This document shows, one piece after another, positions 56,255-64,000 of a stretch of DNA of 64,000 nt. The notes beneath the pieces are model-generated. The model searched no databases and had not been told where the DNA came from. It was given only the letters and a program-made list of their open reading frames with translations. The first letter of the stretch is position 1. Each line of letters starts with the position of its first letter. This DNA comes from Patiria miniata (Eukaryota > Echinodermata > Asteroidea > Valvatida > Asterinidae). The DNA is taken from the NCBI RefSeq assembly GCF_015706575.1, contig NW_024037074.1, positions 19,705,334-19,769,333 of the forward strand, written 5' to 3'. The translations under genes were made by a program, and so were the position numbers.

Positions 56255-58137
56255 TTAAAGCACGGTGCACATCTTCATGGTCCGTTTCCCTGTTTCCTTT
56301 GCTTGGTGTTGGTGCGACTTACGGCTGCGGCTCCGACGAGAGAATCGTGACCGGCGGGCGGTGGACTGTCTGGGCTTGAAGGGAACATTCTTGACCTTTA
56401 ACCTCAGGGCGGCACTGGAGTCGGTACCCGCATCTGTCTGGTCAAGGGTCGGGTCTCGAAGGTGTGCTAATGCCTCGTGGGGTTGCAGGAACCAGACCAT
56501 GCTGGGGTCGCCAACAGCATCAATGAACTCATCATCCTGGGCCATATCGGGAACCTATGTAAACAGACCGGTTATAATGTACAACAAAACTTAATTTTGA
56601 GAAATAAATAAATGGTCTATTTTGGGGAAAAAACGATAATGCATGTATTCTGATTGGAATTCAAGTTAGAATATTAAGCAGATTTTTGGACTTTTGCCAT
56701 TTTTTCATGTGCAGTGGAAAGAGTTTACTCTCATCTTAATCAACACTTCGTTTGACATAATGTAGTATGTGGGTAAAATTGTTAACTGTTCACATGAACA
56801 TCTACTGTGCATGATTAGTTCATAGGCCATTTAATTACTCAAACGTACTTCTGACCACTTGTGGCTTATTTAGTTGTGTGGGATTACATCTTCTACCATT
56901 CAAAACCAACAATAGGGGAATTATTGTGTTTAAGACTTATTCATCTTTCTCAGATAACCAAACTCGTTAAGTTTATGAAAATATAAAATAAAGTGCTGAC
57001 AAGTGCCATTCTAAACAATCCGAAGGTAACCTTTTCCAACGCACCTCTTTGCACTTGGCTTCGGCCTCACTGTAAAATACACTTGCAATCTGCATTGTTT
57101 CCTGAAGATAATTAAAACAAAAAGAGGAACCCAATTAATCCAGTGAGTAAACAGAAAACAGTTAGTGAACGCTGTGTATATTTCATGCAGTTGGCTTGAC
57201 AATTTTAAATTAAAGTGCAAATTTAAAAGCAGAACTTAAAAACAATTCCAAGCTTGCGAATACAAAAACAGAACTGAAATTGTGTTGTTCGAATCTCTAC
57301 TTGATTTGCTGTGACAAAAGGGAAGGAATTACAAGTTCTTTCAGAAACGTTTACAGTTTAAAAGTATAACTTTAACATTTTCCAAATCGTAACTACAAAA
57401 ACGAAATGAAAGTTTGATATTCGAATCTCGCTTTTGATGAACTTTTTAGATTAGGAATGATAAGGAATATAAGCTCATATCATTACCAGCTATTTAAAAA
57501 AAACGTGTACATTCAAACTTCCAAAGAATAACAAATAACATGAAGTTATCTCTACATTAAAAATCACAAAACGGAACAGCATCAGGGATTTGAAAGTCTC
57601 ACTTGTAGTTTAGTTGTCTGGACATATTTCTTCCTGGACACGAAGGGACTGGGCGGGGCTTTGAACTCCCCCTTGACGAAGGAGGTAGTAAGCAGGCTGT
57701 CTGATGCCGGGGCGGTCTCGGTAGACGGCTCGTCTGATTCACCCTTGGGGTTCTGGTAGATCCAGCTGCCGTTGTACACATCGAAGTCGTACTACCAAAG
57801 AAAGAGAGAATATGAACTGTAATGATGACAGTCGTTTACACTGCGAAACAAGGGAACTCTTTTGATTCAAGGCAACGTACAACAGAATATATTTGCCCAC
57901 TTCAATAAAGTTGAGCACAAATAGCTGTTTTGGAATCGTACTTATACAAATTCAAGCATTTGAAAAACAAAAACAAATGCGAAGGCACAATAAACTCTGG
58001 CCGTACTTCAAGAAGTCTTGCATGACAGTCTAGCATGAAATCGATCAAAATGATCCCTGCCAGAGCTTAAAAATGCGACGTCGAAAAATACGATCCGATG
58101 GCACATATGGAACACCATACTTTTGGTCAATGTTCGG

Positions 58138-58168
<31 letters not shown>

Positions 58169-61100
58169 CGACCGACCGACCAAGTACCATGTAGAAGCTC
58201 CTATTAGAGCTTAAAAATGTTACTTCGCTCGTGCCCTCCAGTCTCAACTCAGAACGCTGGTACAAACTAATCAACATCCATGATCCATAGAATGTCCTGC
58301 AGCAAATGCACAAGATAGTGCAGCAAGCCGAATTATGCTGCCAGAAAATCCAGTGAACGTGCAGTGTTGATGTACCGGCGACCTCTTTTAATTGGAGATG
58401 AGGAAAAAAATAGTTACCTGGGGTAGCAGTTTCCAGCCGTTGGAGGCGACGTCATTGATCGCCTTCAAGACGAAGTCAGTGACTTCGGCAGAGAAGAAGA
58501 AAGGAAGATTCAGACGCGTGAAGCCAGGCCTGTCGATCAAATCAAATCACATCAAATCAAAATCAAAAGATGCCGGTTAACTCAAATAGGTATAGTGGTC
58601 AAGAAAAAAGCGGAGAATGCATTAAAATAATTTGAGTTGTCCATAATAACAGGTCTCCTAAAATAATGGAAATGATAAATCAAGAGAATGTGATCAAGAT
58701 GAGGTAGATTGTGGAATGTATTGACGCTATGGTGATTATGATCATTCAAAATGGTGATCGTGGTGATCTTGATAATTGCCATGATGTTGACAGTGGTGAT
58801 TTGGAAGTACTAAAAAAGCATTGAAATAACTCACTTCATAACTTCCAGTGCCTTGTGTTTGTGGGCCTTCTTCCCATTTTTCTTGCCTTTAGTTGCTGGC
58901 ATTTCATCTCTAAAAATAAATAATAAATAAATCAAGCTAGTAAGACACAATGGCACTGATGAATGGAATTGGAACGACGTTAAGGTTTTAATGAAAAAAA
59001 AAGGAACATCACATAATGACGTCCGAAATATCGACATGTCGGCCAGCGAGAAATAAAGACACAGCGTTTTTACTATACCAGAAGAGCCAGCACAAAGTTC
59101 TTTGACTGACAGAGTCACCGACTGGCTGATTCCCCCCCCCCGACTGACTGACTGACTGACTCCCCAAGTCATTGTGTATAAACAATGTCCCAAAACAGCC
59201 TAAAACGTCTATCAAACTTTCGGGTAGTCTCGCTGCATGAATCATCGATAGTAAAGGACGATATACGTGCACGTAAATGCTTGTTTAATCCAAGACTATT
59301 TATTTATTTATTAAGTTATTTTATTTTATTTCTTTCTGGTAATGAAACCAAGATATCCTCGAAAGTACCCTAGGCACTGTAGCCCAAAAGCCTGACGCAA
59401 CCTGTAGAGAGGAGACAATGAGAAGAAATTACAGTTTTAAAGGTGGGAGGAAAAGCCCAGAAGAATATTGGGGTAAACCCACGGAATCAGGCATATAGGG
59501 ACTGAAAACCCAATCCAAATATTTGCCAAGGCGAGATTTGAACCCGGGTCACAAGCGGCGGAAGGCGGGGAAAGTACCGCTACGCCAACCTGACCATATC
59601 TCACATCACCCATGATATCACGACCATCGTACCTGGTCGTATCCACGAGGAAGTCTGCAAACTGGGCCGCCATCGGCTCGTCGATCCCCAGCAAGTCTTG
59701 GGCGTAAGGCCCCGCGCACGCACAGCCACCCCGTGCTTGGATCCCATAGAGATCGTTCAGCAGTGCGGCTACATAGTTATGATGCAGCACTTTACCGCTG
59801 GGAGTGTGGACGATGAGAAAGGAGAATATTGGAAGACGCTCAGCTCGGGTGCTGCCAAGGAAGATCAGGTTAGGATTCCTCCGCCATGTCTTGAAGGCAA
59901 GTCTAGATGGTAGAATGTGAAGGAAGAAAAAACGAAATCCAATATAAAGAAGATGCAGGCTTATTGGGAAGTCGGTGCAGCTCAAACGTACTAAATTTTT
60001 CAAAATTTAAAAGACAATTTTCGAGGAAGGTGTGTATACTTGTATTACTGGAGTTATATTTTATATATTTAATACATGTCTATATAATTGCAAGTTATGT
60101 TTGTATTCACTCTGTTTTGTTTATTTTCTGTATTGTTTTGAATTTCTGTTCTTTTTTTGGTGCCATTTTAAGTTTGTGTCATGGTTTATAACACAGTCGG
60201 CACGTATATTTTCACCATGTTGAATAAATAAATGAATGTTCATATTGACGTGAATGGGATGTACCTCTATTTGATAAAAGTATAAAATAAAAATATTGCT
60301 GTATAAATCACATAGACTCGGGTACAGTCTTGGGTACCAACCTAATTGAATTCCACAACATGAGCCTCTATATACCACGTTTAAATTTGGGCTCTCCTTC
60401 CCGATTCAAAAAATGAATATAAAATATAAATGCTCTCAGAAGTTTCCACTTATAACAAAGTAAAGTCTTCATACTCACAGGGACAGATCGTGTTCCCGTT
60501 CTTCGATAAGGGCTGGAGTAATGGACTGCAAAATGAAAATAAAAGCACCAGACCGATTTAAATCTATTCAAATGATCTCATACTTAATAGGTTTACGAAA
60601 TATTGAAAGAAAAAGTTTTGTTGTATTTCATGCAAAAATGATGGAAAATTAAGAAGGTTGAACTCTACTTTGAACAAAACATTTATAAGGTAATTTTGAC
60701 CTTCAACAGTATAAATGAAGTTGTCCACAAACTCCATCTCATATTTTATATCTAACATTATTCAGGAAATGACAGGGAATGATTGTTTTTACCTCTTTAA
60801 GTCTGAAGACCAGACCAGCACGGATGGATTCTACGATGGCTGGTGTGCCACCCTCCTCTCGCTCCTCGATATTGGACACGTAGCGATGCGTGTCTCTTGT
60901 CACCTACAAGGAAACGTTTGGGCATGGAATGTTACAAGGAAAGACTGGTCAGTGGTTGACAAGGATGAAAAAGTACCAATAAATATGAAGATGTAAGCAA
61001 TGACAATGGGAATGACTACGACAATAGCAAAAGCAATGACGATGAAAATGACCGCCAAAAGCAATAACGGTGGTAATGACATGACAATCAAAATGACATT

Positions 61101-63831
61101 AGCAACGACAATACTGCGATGACGATGAAACTGACCGACAATAGCAATAACGGGAGTAATGACATGACAATGCAAGTGACATTAGCAACGACAATGGCAA
61201 TAGCAATGTCGATGAAAATGACCGACAATAGCAATAACAATGTTAATGACATGACAATCAAAATGAAATTAGCAACGACAATGGCAAAAGCAATGACGAT
61301 GAAAATGACTGACAATAGCAATAACGGGGGTAATGACGATGACGACAATGGCAAATATCCATACAGAAAATTATAACGTGATGAATATGGTGACGACGAA
61401 ACATATTTTAAGGAACCTGTGTTCAAGACAAGAACGATGACGAAAAATTCTACCATGAGATTAAAATGATTGAAGAAAATGACGACGATGCATTGTAAAC
61501 GATGAGAGATTCTAATAATGATGACAAGCAAGACGATTGTAAAGCGGAATTTCAGACTGACAAAACAATTAATACGAGGTTATAAGGTAGTGGAGGATGG
61601 TGATTAGGTTGATGGTAGAAAACACCGTGGTGATGGCGATAAAGATGAGGGTTGCCATGGTGAGACGAGAGAATGTATCACATGGTAAGTTTGATAGTGA
61701 CAATGATACAAGAGAGTGATTCAAGATATGCTGATCTTACATAGAGCACAGTACCGCCTCCCACTGCTCCGGGCACTGCATTCATAAAGAGTTTCTTCTT
61801 TGCAATAAGAAGTCCTGATATAAAGAAAAAAATGGAACATAAAATTCTTAAAGATCCAGTCTCAGAAGCAATACTGTTTATAACAAAAATTCTTTACACT
61901 AGATCCCACGATTTGAAGGAGTTAATTGCAAACAACGCAGAAGACGTCGATATCAAGTATTCAGCATCAAATTGTTACACTGCCCAACAAAATCACCGTT
62001 AACGTATCAATAAACTCCAAGATATACGATCTCTAACCAGCAATGAAAAATTTAAAGGCATGCTAAACACAACACTGAAAGTTCAGGAGAACTACACAAA
62101 TTCGCCTGCCCGTCTGCTAAGCTGATGTTCTACTTGGATCAAAACGTACATAATAAGTCAAGATTTATGTTTATTGACGATTTGCTCAAATTTCACGATC
62201 GGCCCTTTTTCGACCTTTGGTAACAACTGGTATCGCGTTAGTCTTTAGTCTGGACGCCGACGTTGTCGTCCAGTCCACAGCGGGTCTGCATCCATCAATG
62301 TCCGGTGTGTCAAGGAGTGTGCTGAAAGAAGCCCGGTGATTTACAACTATAATCAAACACTTGTTTCTACCGCACAAGGTGCGGTGCTTTGCCAACTGAA
62401 GACCGACCCCTGTTAGTCTCTTCTCCAGCTGGCGAGGCTCCAATCGTCTGGGTGGACAAAAATGATCGCCAATTAATTTCCAGATTTGCCGTAACGAAAC
62501 ACCCAAACCTCTAAAAAGTTCCCCTGGTGATCCTCTGCCAACTGACACATCTGCAGCTAAATTTGGGTGGTGTTGTCCACAGACTATAGACACTGATGAC
62601 GTTGATGCAGTACATTGTCAAGGACTTTGGTAATTTGTTCAAGTTGGAATATTACTTTTGATGTGTTTTTTTTTCTTTTTTCGGCAGGAGGAGAATTGGG
62701 GTATTTTTTTTATTTTCTGAGAGGAAATAATTACCTGGTGTTCCAACTCCACCGACAAACTTGTGTGGGGAGAGATAGACGGCATCTTTGCTGAAGTCTA
62801 GTGGCTCCATTCTTCAGAACAAACAACAAAATGGGCTACAATTGTAAAATCTGTTAAGTTAATTTTTAAACGACTGTCCAAGGACTTAAGAACGTCCATC
62901 GTATTGGTTGAGAAGTAGATGTTTATATGAAAAAATGATATATGGCAATAAACTAAGACGGATTTATCTTCTAATAATTTTTTTGATAGTGTAAATTTTC
63001 ATGTTTCCTCAGTATTTCATGGGATGCACTGATTACAAGTTTGAATTCTCGAAATGCTTTCAGAAAAAACACGTCTTTTTTCATGAGGAAGAGGGCATAT
63101 TTCGCAAAAATATAAGTCTATTATTTAAGAACCATCTTAATTAGGTTTATTTATATAAACATACTCTTCTGCTTCGGCCTCATCTTCCAAATCTAGGACG
63201 GGATTCATATCGATGTTGAGGTACGGCCCTGTAAAAAGAAAATTCATTTTTTTAAATATCTTTTATTTCTTCCGTGCGAGATGACACCATTTAACTAAAA
63301 ACTGGCCAATAGGAAACAGTGTTCTTTAAGTAAGACTAATTCACCCATTTCGGTCAATGAGATAGTATCAAAAATATGCCTACTGGCAGATGAGAGAGGG
63401 GTTATTGGTGTAAAGAGCCTGCCGGTGGACACAAGACTGTAGTAACCTCTGATTGGTTGCAGGCCCTAGAGCATTCACAACTATATGCGAACTTGACCAT
63501 CGTATTACCAAACTAATTTTTGTTCGTTTTTTTGTTTTGAACGTACACCTTAAAGCTTCCTCGCTATCGCCTTCTCCATGAGTGGAGCATTCGGACCCTA
63601 TCATAACTTTGGCCACGACAAACTTAGCTTTCTATTTGTTTTTTTTTTTAAATGTAAATACTGACAAAAACAATCAATCGTTTTCCTCAAGGGCCCACCT
63701 GCAGTCGCGTAATCCCAGAACGACAGAGCCCCGTACTGGTGCAGCAGGCTTGCCACAGCTAACGAATCTGTCACGATCCCGGTGACGTTTGAAGCAGCCG
63801 AGAAACAGCCAATCATAAACCTCGACCTATG
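56255..63831 (-). CDS. Class V aminotransferase / cysteine-desulfurase-like PLP enzyme (N-terminus beyond window)
   Basis: Twelve exons join in phase: 63699-63831, 63165-63228, 62735-62811, 61741-61814, 60793-60903, 60479-60525, 59633-59902, 58835-58909, 58418-58529, 57603-57791, 57045-57101, 56255-56554 (502 residues seen). The first roughly 200 residues of the enzyme are off the right edge. Family marks in order are FSAASNVTGIVTD, WDYATAGPYLNIDMNP, LSPHKFVGGVGTPG with the PLP-binding Lys, GGGTVLY, EEREEGGTPAIVESIRAGL, FSFLIVHTPSGKVLHHNYV and ARGGCACAGPYAQDLLGI. This is the fold-type I group of NifS-like and isopenicillin-N-epimerase-like enzymes; the true substrate is unknown. About 200 extra C-terminal residues follow, low in recognisable structure and ending in an Arg/Ser-rich tail (RRSRFSRRSRSRKSHQH). 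Confidence 0.9.
58138..58182. repeat. CAGA / CCGA tetranucleotide microsatellite
   Basis: About seven ACAG units followed directly by about four ACCG units, in an intron of the aminotransferase gene. The switch of motif within one array suggests spread of a point change by slippage. Confidence 0.9.
59455..59596 (-). mobile_element. tRNA-derived SINE, family with GTTGGCGCAGTG head, copy 2
   Basis: On the minus strand it reads GGTTGGCGTAGCGGTAC, then CCCGCCTTCCGCCGCTT, a B-box GGGTTCAAATCTCG, and TTTTCAGTCCCTATATGCCT. The order and spacing match copy 1 at 42149-42300, with many substitutions. Lies immediately beside the exon 59633-59902. Confidence 0.65.
60985..61345. repeat. Minisatellite of about 90-bp units in an aminotransferase intron
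   Basis: About four diverged copies of a unit containing AATGACATGACAATCAAAAT, ATTAGCAACGACAATGGC, AAAGCAATGACGATGAAAAT and GACAATAGCAATAACGG. Asymmetric, A-rich on the plus strand. Open frames through it are artefacts. Confidence 0.8.
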
Positions 63832-64000
63832 CTGATAGTGCTGTTGTGAAGAGAATCAACCAATTATGAGTTTTGTCTTAAAACCCCCAGGGGAAAAAAA
63901 CTCCAGTCAATTCGATAAATTTGAACTTTTCGTTGGCATCACAACTGGAATCAAAGATCAATAACAGAAACCGTCTTATACAATTATGAATCGATAAATT

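Noticed and set aside
61088-61531. A 147-codon hydrophobic minus-strand frame resembling a membrane protein
   Set aside because: It is the complement of an A-rich minisatellite in an intron; the hydrophobicity comes from repeat composition.
62186-62593. A 135-codon minus-strand frame inside an aminotransferase intron
   Set aside because: It sits between two exons that join in phase without it and lacks any family resemblance. Possibly an old repeat fragment.

Overview
This window looks like nuclear DNA from a marine invertebrate, most likely a deuterostome such as an echinoderm or hemichordate. The phylum is an inference from gene content, intron-rich genes and repeat style, and the sequence does not settle it. 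The DNA is AT-rich, with spliced GT-AG genes, tRNA-derived SINEs and many short inverted-repeat DNA elements. I found no bacterial operons, CRISPR arrays, retroviral elements or convincing LTR elements.

Five multi-exon or single-exon genes can be rebuilt with matching splice phases. From left to right they are: ferrochelatase (FECH, minus strand, 10 coding exons, 423 aa); WDSUB1, a WD40-SAM-U-box ubiquitin ligase (plus, 11 exons, 499 aa), divergent from FECH; an intronless 433-residue protein of unknown family carrying a PP1-docking-type RVRF motif (plus); a 2331-residue membrane protein built like a Notch ligand (minus, 10 exons: signal peptide, MNNL-like region, DSL, 29 near-identical EGF repeats, mucin-like stalk, 5 more EGFs, SEA-like module, one membrane span, tail ending in a PDZ-type motif); and an MFSD6-type transporter (plus, 3 exons, 700 aa). 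A sixth gene, a pyridoxal-phosphate class V aminotransferase / cysteine-desulfurase-like protein (minus), runs off the right edge, with 12 exons and 502 residues visible. The first 0.5 kb may hold the last exon of a further gene.

The genes are metabolically and functionally unrelated (haem synthesis, ubiquitin ligation, cell-surface signalling, transport, PLP enzyme), as expected for an animal chromosome. The strand layout is FECH(-) WDSUB1(+) unknown(+) DSL protein(-) MFSD6(+) aminotransferase(-).

Introns and intergenic DNA are rich in non-autonomous elements: piggyBac-type MITEs with TTAA ends (4 copies), Harbinger-type MITEs with TWA target duplications (3), a pogo/mariner-like MITE with TA ends, a family with CAGTGTTGTAGTCGAGTC-type ends (3), a fold-back element made of nineteen 21-bp units, a 580-bp hairpin-forming inverted repeat, several SINEs and several minisatellites. 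The most interesting item is the DSL-domain protein, whose domain order (Notch-ligand head plus mucin/SEA stalk) I do not recognise from a named family.
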